Below are positions 1 through 17,997 of a DNA stretch of 64,000 nt, piece by piece. The position numbers and the translations under genes were made by a program. The notes below the pieces were generated by a model that saw only the letters and a list, made by a program, of their open reading frames with translations, did no database searches and was not told the origin of the DNA. The stretch is taken from contig NZ_CP066306.1 of the NCBI RefSeq assembly GCF_016406145.1, forward strand, positions 3,906,001 to 3,970,000. Reading direction: 5' to 3'. The DNA comes from Pseudomonas putida. Lineage in GTDB: Bacteria > Pseudomonadota > Gammaproteobacteria > Pseudomonadales > Pseudomonadaceae. Numbering within the stretch: position 1 is the stretch's first letter; every line of letters begins with the position of its first letter.

Positions 1-3000
1 GTGGCCGGCCTGCTTGAGCAGGTGCGCAAGCACGCCCTGGCGTGCCTGGAACATGCCGACTATCCGCTTGAGCAAGCGCTTGCTGAACAACGCCAAGGCA
101 CCAACGGCGTACTGTTCCACTGCCTGTTCAACTGGACCAGCGACAATGCCGAGCAGCCCCCGGCCGGTTTCGCAGGTTTGCACATCGAGCCCTTGCCCAG
201 TGCGCCGACTGCCGCCAAGTTCGACCTCAGCCTCAACGTTCAGGCGGGTCGCGAGCAGCTCGGCATCAGCCTCGACTACGATACCGCGCTGTTCGAGGCA
301 GCCACCGCTGAGCGGCTGGGCGAGGACTGGCTGGCTATCCTCCAGGCCATGCTCGACCACCCCGAGTGCGCAATCGGTGAGCTTCATGCGCAACCTGCCT
401 TGCAGCGTGAACAGTGGCTGGCGGCCGCACAGGGCCCCGCTGGCGATGCCCTCGACGGCCTGGCCGTGCACCAGCAGTTCGCACGCCTGGCGCGCAGCCA
501 CGGCGAGGCCGTTGCGCTGGTAGCCGGTGACACGCGCCTGAGCTACCGCGCCCTCGACAACGCCGCCGAGCACCTCGCCCGCCGGCTGCAAGCCGCCGGC
601 ATCCGCCCGGGCGAGCGAGTGGCGGTGGCCCTGGAGCGCGGCGCGCCGCTGATCGTCGCCTTGCTGGCCACCCTCAAGGCCGGCGCGGCGTATGTGCCGC
701 TGGACCCCCAGTTCCCCGCCGAACGCCTGGCCTACATGCTTGAAGATTGCGGCGCCCCCCTGCTGCTGAGCCAGGCTTCGGTGCTGGCTGCCCTGCCAAC
801 GCCAGGCCAGCAGGTACTGCTGCTCGATGATTTCGACCTGCAGACCGCGCACCAGCCCGAACCGGCCCTGGCCCTGGACTGCCCACCGCAGCAACTGGCC
901 TACGTGCTCTATACCTCCGGCTCCACTGGCAACCCCAAGGGCGTGATGGTGCCCCATGGGGCACTGTCCAACTTCGTCGCGGCCATGGCCAAGGCCCCCG
1001 GCCTGCACCCGGGCCAGCGCCTGCTGAGCATCACCACCTGCTCCTTCGACATCTTCGGCCTGGAGCTGTACCTGCCGCTGTGCACCGGGGCGTGCATGGT
1101 GCTGGCCGACAAGCACACCGTGCAGGACCCGGCGGCAATCCTCGACCTGCTGATCAGCGAGCACATCGACGTGCTGCAGGCCACCCCGTCGACATGGCGC
1201 ATGCTGCTCGACAATGACCCCGACCAACGCCTGCCTGCACTGACCGCGCTATGCGGCGGGGAGGCGCTCGGCGATGACCTGGCGGTAAGGCTGCTGGCCC
1301 GTTGCGCCGCGTTGTGGAACCTGTACGGCCCGACCGAGACCACCATCTGGTCGGCACGCCACGCACTGGCCCGCGCCAGCGCCCGCCCCGAACTGGGCCA
1401 GCCGATCGAGCGCACCGGCCTGTTACTGCTCGACGGCAACCTGCTGCCCAGCCCGCCGGGTGTAGCGGCCGACCTGTACATCGGCGGCGACGGCCTGGCC
1501 CAGGGTTACCACCAGCGCCCCGGCCTGACCGCCGAACGCTTCGTGCCGCACCCCTATGGCAAGCCCGGCGAGCGCCTGTACCGCACCGGCGACCTGGCGC
1601 GCCGCCACGCCAGCGGTAGCCTGGACTTCCTTGGCCGGGTCGATCATCAGGTGAAGATCCGTGGCTTTCGCATCGAGCTGGGTGAGATCGAATCGGCCCT
1701 GCTCACCCTGGACGCGGTGCGCGAAGCCGCAGTGGTCGCCCGCGACGGCGTCGATGGCGCGCAACTGGTCGCCTATGTAGTACCCGCCAGCAGGCCCGCC
1801 GACATCCAGGCATTCACCGCACACTGCCTGGCGCCGCTACGTGAGCAACTGCCGGGCTACATGCTGCCAGCACGCCTGCACCTGTTGCAGGCCATGCCGC
1901 TGACACCTAACGGCAAGCTCGACCGCAAGGCCCTGCCGGTGGTCGACGAAAGCCCGGTGCAGGCTCGATACCTGGCGCCGACCACTGACCTGCAACGCCA
2001 GGTTGCGGCCACCTGGGCCGAGCTGCTGAAGGCCGAACGCGTCGGGCTGGGTGATGATTTCTTCGCCTTGGGCGGGCATTCGCTGCTGGTGGCGCGAGCA
2101 GTCTCGCGCCTGCGCCATGAGCTGGCGCTTAACTTCCCCCTGCGCCTGCTGTTCGACCAGCCGCGCCTGGGCGACTTCTGCCAGGCCCTGGCGCAGCTGC
2201 AAAAGGCTACGCCGCTGGCCCTGCCGGTGCAGACCGCGCGCGACCAACTGCCGCTGTCTTACGCCCAGGAGCGCCAGTGGCTGCTGTGGAAGCTGGCCCC
2301 AGAGAGCAGTGCCTATCACATTCCCAGCGTGTTGCGCCTGCGCGGCCCGCTGGATGTCACCGCCCTGAGCCGAGCCTTCGACCAGCTGATCGCCCGCCAT
2401 GAAGCGCTGCGCACCTGCTTCACCCTCGAAGGCGAAAGGCCGCGCCAGCACATCCTCGCCCCCTGGTCGCTGAACCTGCAGGGCCAGCCACTTGAAGAAA
2501 GCCAGTGCCAAGCCTTCATCGCAGGCCAGCTCGGCCAGCCCTTCGACCTGGCCAGCGGCCCGCTGCTGCGCGTAGGCCTGGCGCGCCTGGCGGCCGACGA
2601 CCACGTGCTGGTGCTGGTGCAGCACCACATCGTCTCCGACGCCTGGTCGATGCAGGTGATGGTCCGCGAGCTGTGCGCGCTCTATCAAGGCCTAGCCTTG
2701 CCCGCACTGGCACTGCAATACGCCGACTTCGCTGCCTGGCAGCGTCGCTGGCTGGATGACGGCGAGCGCGAGCGCCAGTTGGCCTACTGGCGCACACGCC
2801 TGGCCGGCGAGCAACCGGTGCTCGAGCTGCCCTGCGATCACCCCCGTCGCGACAACGCCAAGCGCCCGGCAGCACGCTTGCATCTGGTATTGCCCACGGC
2901 ACTGGGCGAAACCGTGCAACGCTTTGCCAGCGCGCACCAGGCGACAGTTCCGATGGTGCTGCTGGCTGCCTGGCAGGCCCTGCTGCACCGCTACACCGGC

Positions 3001-5402
3001 CAGCCGGACATCCGCATCGGTGTACCGGTGGCCAACCGTAACCGCCTGGAAACCGAGCAATTGATCGGCTTCTTCGTCAACACGCTGGTGCTGCGCGCCG
3101 AGTGCACCGCCGACCTGTCGTTTGCCGGGCTGCTGGCGCAGACCCGCCAGGCCATGGTCGAAGCCCAGGACCACCAGGACCTGCCCTACGAGCAACTGCT
3201 CGAAGCCCTGCTGCCCCAGCGCGGCCCGCAACAGGGCTTGTTCCAGGTGCTGTACAACCACCACCAGGCGGCCGATGCCGCGCCACTGGGTGCGCTGCGC
3301 CTGGAGGCACTGGACAGCCAGCCGCAGGAGGCCCAGTTCGACCTGGCGCTAAGCACGGCCCAGGGTGAACAGGGCCTCAGCGCCAGTTTTACCTACGACC
3401 GCACGCTGTTCGACGCCAGCACCCTGCAACGTCTGGCCAGGCACTGGCTGAACCTGCTCGAACAGGCCTTGGCCCAGCCAAGGCTGCCGCTCGCACGACT
3501 GGCCCTGATGGACCCGGCTGAACGCTTGCAGGTCCAGGACGCCTGGAACGGCGCGCCGGTCGCCCACCCACAAACGCAAGCGCTGGCCGCACGCATCGAA
3601 GCCCAGGCACAACGGCAGCCGCAGGCCGTTGCCCTGCGCTATCAGGGTCAGGCCTTGAGCTACGCCGAGCTCAACCAGCGCGCCAACCGCCTGGCACACC
3701 GCCTGATCGCGGCGGGCGTGGGCGCCGAGGTGCCGGTGGGCCTGGTGGCAGAGCGCGGCTTCGCGATGATCGTCGGCTTGCTGGCCATCCTCAAGGCCGG
3801 CGGCGCCTACGTGCCGCTCGACCCCGCGCACCCGGCAGAGCGCCTGGCTTTCGTGGTCCGCGACAGCGGCATCAAGGTGCTACTCGACCAGCCCGGCCTG
3901 CTCGCCGAACTGCCAGAGTACGACGGGCTGCTGCGCCTGAACCTGGAGGCCGGCTACGACGACCAGCCGGTGGACAATCCCGCGCCGCGCAGCAGCGTCG
4001 ACAACCTCGCCTACATCATCTACACCTCCGGCTCCACCGGCCTGCCCAAAGGCACGCTGCTCAGCCAGCACAATGTCCTGAGGCTGTTCAGCGCCTGCGA
4101 TCGCTGGTTCCGCTTCGACCACAATGACGTCTGGACCCTGTTCCACTCCTTTGCCTTCGACTTTTCGGTGTGGGAGATCTTCGGTGCGCTCCTGCATGGA
4201 GGCCGCCTGGTGATCGTGCCGCAGACCCTGAGCCGCGACCCGCAGGGCTTCCTGCAACTGCTGGTGGACGAGCGTGTGAGCGTACTCAACCAGACACCAT
4301 CGGCATTCAAACCACTGACCCAGGCCGCGTGCAGCGCCACCTCGGCAGACCTTGCCCTGCGCCTTGTGATCTTCGGCGGCGAAGCGCTCGACGTGGCTGC
4401 ACTGCGCCCCTGGTTCGAGCGCTTCGGCGCACAGCGGCCACAACTGGTGAACATGTACGGCATCACCGAAACCACTGTGCACGTCACCTATCGACCGATT
4501 GGCCTGGATGACCTGAGCCGCACGGTGAGCCCGATCGGCGAATTGATCGACGACCTCAGCGGCTACCTGCTCGACGGCGAACTCGAGCCGGTTCCGGCGG
4601 GCTGCGTCGGCGAGCTGTACATCGGCCAGGCGGGCCTTGCCCGAGGCTACCTCAACCGCGCCGGGCTGAGCGCCACGCGTTTCATCGCCAACCCGTTCTC
4701 CACCCAGCCCGGCAGCCGCCTTTACCGCACCGGCGACCTGGCGCGCCGCCGTGGCGACGGCACCCTCGAATACATCGGGCGCATCGACCAACAGGTGAAG
4801 GTCCGCGGCTTCCGTATTGAGCTGGGCGAAGTCGAGGCCAGCCTGCTGGCGCAGCCGGCGGTGGCGCAGGCAGTGGTGATTGCCGACCAGGGGCCCGCCG
4901 GCACCCGCCTGCTCGCCTACCTGGTGGCACATGAAGGCCAGGGCGGCGACACCGGCGCCCTGCGCGCCGCGCTCAAGGCGCAGCTCCCCGACTACATGGT
5001 GCCGGCCCATTGCATGTGGCTCGAACAGCTGCCCCTGACCGTCAACGGCAAGCTCGACCGCAGTGCCCTGCCGGCACCGGCCGACAGCAACGCCCAACGC
5101 ACCTTCCGCTCCCCCCACACACCGTTGCAGGAGCAGTTGGCCGGCATCTGGCAACAGGTGCTCGGCGTGCAGGCCGTGGGCCTGGACGACGACTTCTTCG
5201 AGCTGGGGGGTCATTCGCTGCTGGTGATCAACGTCGTTTCGCGCATCCAGCTGGAGCTGGGCCGCGAGCTGACCCCACAGGCCCTGTTCCAGCACCCGAC
5301 CCTTCAAGCCCTGGCGCTTCACCTGGACACCACTACAACTGCGGTCGATGAAAACAAGCTCGACACCCTCGAAGCCTGGCTCGACGAAATGGAGGAACAC
5401 TG

Positions 5403-5403
<1 letters not shown>
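1..5403 (+). CDS. Pyoverdine-type NRPS, 5'-truncated by window: (C)-A(Gly)-T-C-A(Thr)-T
   Basis: Non-ribosomal peptide synthetase of the pyoverdine side chain. The open frame runs in from the left edge: residues 1-140 are only the last third of a condensation domain, so the GTG at base 1 is not a real start. Then: adenylation domain 1 (about 155-645, YTSGSTGNPKG near 304), carrier domain (GGHSL near 693), C domain (about 745-1180), adenylation domain 2 (about 1195-1690, [11 protein letters not shown] near 1340), carrier domain (GGHSL near 1737). Pocket residues read by alignment to GrsA are DILQLGLIW (the Gly code) and DFWNIGMVH (the Thr code). The internal C domain has HHIVSDA instead of HHxxxDG (Gly to Ala at the last position). 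No epimerase, so both residues are predicted L/achiral. The stop overlaps the next NRPS start (TGATG), so the two are probably translationally coupled. Family call is secure; substrates are strong predictions. Confidence 0.95.
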
Positions 5404-13940
<8,537 letters not shown>

Positions 13941-14000
13941 GCCTGTGCCCGGCCGCCCTGCGCGGCCGGGCCCTTATCCAACAATGTGAAGGAAACCCGA

Positions 14001-14948
14001 ATGTCCCTGGATTGCGATCTGGAAGCGTTCCTGGAACTGGCCGAACTCGGCCGTCTGACGGGCAAGAGCCAGCCCATGCATCAATTGGGCATCGCCCAGG
14101 CGCGGGCGGAATTCGAAAACGCCTCGCGCCTGCTCGACCCCGACCCTCCCGCCCACGTCGAGGTGCGCGCCCTGCAGTTCAGTTGCCGCGATGGTGCGCA
14201 GTTGCCCGCCCGCCTCTACGTGCGCCCGGGCGTCACGCCCAAGGCCACCCTGCTCTACCTGCATGGCGGTGGCTATGTGGTCGGCAGCCTGGACTCGCAT
14301 GACTGCGTGTGCCGGCGCCTGGCCTGCCTGGGTGACTATGCGGTGTTCGCTGCGCACTACCGGCTGGCGCCGGAGCAGCCGTTCCCGACGGCCCTGCACG
14401 ATTGCCAGGACGCCGCCAGCTGGCTGCAGCACAGCGCCACCGAACTGGGCCTGCCGAGCGCGCTGGTGCTGGCCGGCGACAGCGCGGGTGCAACCCTGGC
14501 CACGGTTCTGGCGATCGAAGCCGCGCAACACCCGCAGGCCATGGCAGTGAAAGCACAGTTGCTGTTCTACCCGGTGACCGAGAGCAATACCCGGCGCGCC
14601 TCGCACCAGCGGTATGCCGAGGGTTATCTGCTGGAGAGCGGCACACTGGACTGGTTCTATGACCATTACCTGGGCGCCGCCCAGGCGCACAATGACTGGC
14701 GCGCCTCGCCTCTGCTGCACCCGGCGCTGCCGGCCATGGCGCCGGCGTATGTGAACCTGGCCCAGTACGACCCGTTGTTCGATGAAGGCCTGGACTATGC
14801 GCGCAAGCTTGAGGCGAGCGGCACACCGACCACCCTGCGCATAGAAGCGGGACTGACCCACGATTTTCTGCGCATGTCGGGAATCACCGGAGCGACTGGC
14901 GAGGTGTATGCCGCGGCAGGATGCTGGTTGGAGCAGGTGCTGGCCTGA
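14001..14948 (+). CDS. Alpha/beta hydrolase (HSL/family IV esterase) next to the terminal NRPS
   Basis: 315-residue hormone-sensitive-lipase-type hydrolase. Visible hallmarks are the oxyanion motif HGGGY (near residue 90), nucleophile S161 in GDSAG, D257 in QYDPLFDEG and H287 in GLTHDF, in the normal order and spacing of family IV. No signal peptide, so cytoplasmic. The start was set at 14001 because AAGGA lies 8-12 bases upstream; an in-frame GTG at 13986 would place that ribosome site inside the gene. It follows the terminal NRPS by 60 bases and probably shares its transcript. Pseudomonas pyoverdine loci often carry such an esterase beside the NRPS genes, but its substrate is unknown. Siderophore or acyl-precursor hydrolysis is only a guess. 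Confidence 0.85.
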   Translation: MSLDCDLEAFLELAELGRLTGKSQPMHQLGIAQARAEFENASRLLDPDPPAHVEVRALQFSCRDGAQLPARLYVRPGVTPKATLLYLHGGGYVVGSLDSHDCVCRRLACLGDYAVFAAHYRLAPEQPFPTALHDCQDAASWLQHSATELGLPSALVLAGDSAGATLATVLAIEAAQHPQAMAVKAQLLFYPVTESNTRRASHQRYAEGYLLESGTLDWFYDHYLGAAQAHNDWRASPLLHPALPAMAPAYVNLAQYDPLFDEGLDYARKLEASGTPTTLRIEAGLTHDFLRMSGITGATGEVYAAAGCWLEQVLA

Positions 14949-14955
14949 TGCGAAT

Positions 14956-15072
14956 CTGGGGCCGCTTTGCGGCCCATCGCCGGCAAGCCGGCCCACAGGG
15001 AACGCGCAGTTCTTGAGGTCTGCGCAGTACCTGTGGGAGCCGGCTTGCCGGCGATGGGCTGCGCAGCAGCCC
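14956..15072. repeat. REP inverted pair (BIME), copy A
   Basis: Two REP-type palindromes head to head: the arm 'catcgccggcaagccgg' followed by 'cccaca', about 40 bases of spacer, then 'tgtgggagccggcttgccg' and 'gcgatgggctgcgcagcagccc'. It sits between the convergent ends of the esterase and fpvA, where it can act as a bidirectional transcript end. It is nearly identical to copy B upstream of fpvA, including parts of the spacer ('gcgc.gttcttgagg'). Confidence 0.85.
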
Positions 15073-15090
15073 TGATTACGCTAACTGAAA

Positions 15091-17625
15091 TCAGTACGTC
15101 GCCCGTACCGTCAGCATGAAGTTGCGGGGATCGCCATAGTAGTTGCCGTAGGTCGAGGTACCGACGGTCTGGTAGTACTTCTTGTCGAACAGGTTGTTGC
15201 CGTTGAGGGTCACGTTCCAGTGCTCGTCGATACGGTAGTCGACCATCGCGTTCCAGATCGCATAACCGCTCTGCTGGTATTCGAAAGGCACACTGGACTG
15301 CACTACGTTGCCCAGGCTGTCGTAAGTCGCTGCAGTGCCGCTGACCTTGGTCGCACTCTGGATGTCCACGCCACCCCCGACGCGGAAGTCGTTCAACACA
15401 CCCGGCAGGCGGTAGGTGGTGAACAGCTTGGCCATGTGCTTGGGCGTGACGGTGCTCAGCGCAGAGCCCGTGTCGCGGTTCTTGTTGATGTTGAGGGTGT
15501 AGCTGGCCATCATCATCCATTCCGGCAAGATTTCGCCGGAGATTTCCATGTCGATGCCCTTGCTGATGGTTTCCCCACCATTGACGTAACAGCAATTACC
15601 GCCGAATGCCACCTGGCTCAACGGGTAGTTCGGGTCCTGCACCGCCTGGTCTTCACGCTTGGTGTAGTACAGCGCAATGCTGGTGTTGACCGCACCGCCA
15701 AACAGCTCGCCCTTGATGCCGGTCTCGTAGGTTTTGCCGGTCATCGGGTCGAGGGTGCTGCCGGAAGTCGCAGGCCCGGCCAGCAGGTTCTGCTGTGGCT
15801 TGAAGATCTCGGCGTAGCTGGCATAGGCCGCCCATTCGTCCGTCAGGTCATAGACGATGCCGCCAAACGGGGTGACCTTGGTCGGTTCGCGCATGTCCAC
15901 CCGCGACTGCTGGGTCCAGGTCGACCCGGTGGCGTCTGCCGTCTGGTAGGTCTGGTCGAACTTGTAGCGCTGTGCACGGGCACCGACGATCAGGTGCAAC
16001 GGCTCGGCCAGTTGCAGGCGCAGGCTCGAGTACAAGCCGTATTGGGTCTGGCTGTTGGGTTTGTAGTCGCGGCTGATGACCGGCCGGGCGCCTGGATCAT
16101 CCCATGGGGTGGAATCGGGGTCGAATACATTGACCGGGCCGCCGGCAGTGGTGAAGCGGCCAGTGCCGCGCCAGCGGCTGTCGATCTCTTGATAGTCGCC
16201 ACCCACCACCAGGCGGTGGTCGAGGCCGAACATGCTGAAGTCGCCGGAGACGTTGACGTCCCAGAGGTTCTGCTCGCTCCACTGGGTGTTGTAGGTGCCG
16301 TAGCGGGTCACGCCAGTGCCGGTGACCGGGTTTACAGAGCCCAGCGTGGTGGCGTTGTTGGTGGTGATGGTGTCGTAGATGTTGGTGAAGCTGAGGTTGA
16401 GCTTCCAGTCATCGTTCAGGCGATGGTCGACCTTGGCGAAATACTCGCGGGAAAAGCCGTCCGCGTACGCCCAAGTGGTAGACAGGCCGGTATGGCGCGG
16501 CAGGCCAAGGTCTGCACCGTTGCTGTAGCGTGGCACGGCCGAGGCGGTGCCGGTCTCGTGGACCTTGTTGAAACGCAAGCCTGCAGTGAGCATGGTGTCG
16601 TCGGTGACATCGGCCTCAAGCACGCCATAGAAGAACGGCTTGTCGGTGGCACGGTTGTCGACGAAGTACTGGCGGTCCTGGTAGGCCACCACCATACGGC
16701 CACGCAGCTTGCCATCGAAGCCCAGCGGGCCGGTCACGTCCAGCTCGCTGCGGTAGTTGTCCCAGCTGCCCGCCGAGGCGGTGAACTTGAGCTGGTAGAA
16801 GTCCAGCGGGCGCTTGCGCACCAGGTTGATGATACCGCCCGGGTCACCGGTGCCGCCAAACAGCGCGCTGGCGCCACGCAGCACTTCGACATGGTCGAAC
16901 TCGGCGATGTCGTAAATGTTCGACGCGTAAAAGCTGCCGGCGGTGGTGCCCAACGCCATGGGGGCGGCACCGTCGAGCTGGATGTTCTGGATCGGGAAGC
17001 CGCGCGAATAGAAGTCCTGGATACGGAAGGTGTTGCTCTGCACGGTCACACCCGGCACGGCCTTCATCGCATCGTTGATGTCGGTGAACTGGCGGTCTTC
17101 GATGACCTGGCGGGTGATCACCGATACCGATTGCGGGGTTTCCTTCAACGAGGTCGGGCTTTTCGAGCCGACACTGGTCAGGCCCGGCGTGTAGGAGCCG
17201 GTGTTCTCGGTAGCCTGGCCCATACCCTGGCCCATGATGGTGGTTTCGCCGATAACCAGAGCACCGGCGCCGATATCACTGGTGTCGGTGCTGATCAACA
17301 GGACCGAATTGTTCTCGATGCGGTAGGTAAGGCCTGCGCCCTCCAGCAGTTGCGACAGGGCCTGGTCCGGCTCCATGGTGCCGCTGACCTTGGGTGCACG
17401 CTTGCCGCTGACCAGGTCGGGCGAGTAGACCATCTGCAGGCCGGTCTGCTGGCCAAGGGCGATCAGTGCCTGGTCCAATGGCTGGGCTGCGATGTCCACC
17501 GCAACCGGCTGGGCATGGGCATGGGCCATGGCCAGGCTCAGCACCAGCGCCGAAGCCCGCAGGCTCCACTTCGATGGCCCGGCGGCCAAGGCTGCCCCCT
17601 TGTTTCGCATACGTTTGGACTTCAT
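15091..17625 (-). CDS. fpvA: TonB-dependent ferripyoverdine receptor FpvA with N-terminal signalling domain
   Basis: 844-residue outer-membrane siderophore receptor. It has an N-terminal cationic signal region ending AHAHAQ (near residue 38), an STN/secretin-like signalling domain (about 45-115, 'IAAQPLDQALIALGQQTGLQ'), a plug domain (about 145-260, 'ETPQSVSVITRQVIEDRQ', then 'RGASALFGGTGDPGGIINLVRKRP'), and a long beta-barrel ending in the typical aromatic terminus ('MLTVRATY'). The STN domain marks a transducer that signals through an anti-sigma factor, as FpvA does via FpvR to PvdS and FpvI in P. aeruginosa. No fpvR or fpvI is in this window. The gene is downstream of, and in the same direction as, two NRPS genes, but a 372-base gap with a REP pair suggests its own promoter. 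Assignment to pyoverdine rests on context; the ligand cannot be read from sequence. Confidence 0.93.
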   Translation of the reverse strand: MKSKRMRNKGAALAAGPSKWSLRASALVLSLAMAHAHAQPVAVDIAAQPLDQALIALGQQTGLQMVYSPDLVSGKRAPKVSGTMEPDQALSQLLEGAGLTYRIENNSVLLISTDTSDIGAGALVIGETTIMGQGMGQATENTGSYTPGLTSVGSKSPTSLKETPQSVSVITRQVIEDRQFTDINDAMKAVPGVTVQSNTFRIQDFYSRGFPIQNIQLDGAAPMALGTTAGSFYASNIYDIAEFDHVEVLRGASALFGGTGDPGGIINLVRKRPLDFYQLKFTASAGSWDNYRSELDVTGPLGFDGKLRGRMVVAYQDRQYFVDNRATDKPFFYGVLEADVTDDTMLTAGLRFNKVHETGTASAVPRYSNGADLGLPRHTGLSTTWAYADGFSREYFAKVDHRLNDDWKLNLSFTNIYDTITTNNATTLGSVNPVTGTGVTRYGTYNTQWSEQNLWDVNVSGDFSMFGLDHRLVVGGDYQEIDSRWRGTGRFTTAGGPVNVFDPDSTPWDDPGARPVISRDYKPNSQTQYGLYSSLRLQLAEPLHLIVGARAQRYKFDQTYQTADATGSTWTQQSRVDMREPTKVTPFGGIVYDLTDEWAAYASYAEIFKPQQNLLAGPATSGSTLDPMTGKTYETGIKGELFGGAVNTSIALYYTKREDQAVQDPNYPLSQVAFGGNCCYVNGGETISKGIDMEISGEILPEWMMMASYTLNINKNRDTGSALSTVTPKHMAKLFTTYRLPGVLNDFRVGGGVDIQSATKVSGTAATYDSLGNVVQSSVPFEYQQSGYAIWNAMVDYRIDEHWNVTLNGNNLFDKKYYQTVGTSTYGNYYGDPRNFMLTVRATY

Positions 17626-17861
17626 GTGCGCAACTGACTCCGACTGTTCTATGAGTGTGTAGGTGACGGTCTCGACGTACCGTTTCTATAAGGCCCTTAC
17701 GCGTTCGAGCGACGCGTTTTCAGCGGCTTACAGGTAAGACGCACGAACGTGAAAAAAACTGATAACTTTTTTCATTTGCGTTCAATTTGTCGATGGCTCG
17801 GGGCTGCCTAAGCTCGCACTCATGAAAAACCCGAAGGCTAATGCCAGTCGGTCAATAGATT
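17626..17861 (-). other. Intergenic region upstream of fpvA
   Basis: About 235 bases between fpvA and REP copy B, with AT-rich runs (17750-17790) that could hold a promoter. I see no IS box with the spacing found at the other pyoverdine genes: the closest is TAAGG, 17 bases, CGT, which differs in both the -35-like element and the spacing. No clear Fur box either. A sigma factor of the FpvI type would not need the PvdS-type element. Confidence 0.4.
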
Positions 17862-17980
17862 TGGGGCCGCTTTGCGGCCCATCGCCGGCAAGCCGGCTCC
17901 TACAGGTACAGCGCGGTTCTTGAGGCCTACCCTGTACCTGTGGGAGCCGGCTTGCCGGCGATGGGCTGCGTAGCAGCCCT
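17862..17980. repeat. REP inverted pair (BIME), copy B
   Basis: Second head-to-head REP pair, with the same order of arms and the same flanks ('ggggccgctttgcggccc' at the left, 'gcgatgggctgcg.agcagccc' at the right) as copy A. It lies 18 bases past the stop of the NRPS at 17998-21087 and about 240 bases upstream of fpvA, so the two copies bracket the receptor gene as direct repeats. Confidence 0.85.
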
Positions 17981-17997
17981 ATCAAACGCTGTCTTAG

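Noticed and set aside
15220..17637. 800-codon plus-strand frame opposite fpvA
   Set aside because: Antisense to a complete TonB receptor with signal peptide, plug and barrel; no recognisable fold.
17655..17690. TAAGG, 17 bases, CGT on the minus strand upstream of fpvA as an IS box
   Set aside because: Two mismatches in the TAAAT element and a spacing unlike the five boxes found elsewhere in the window.
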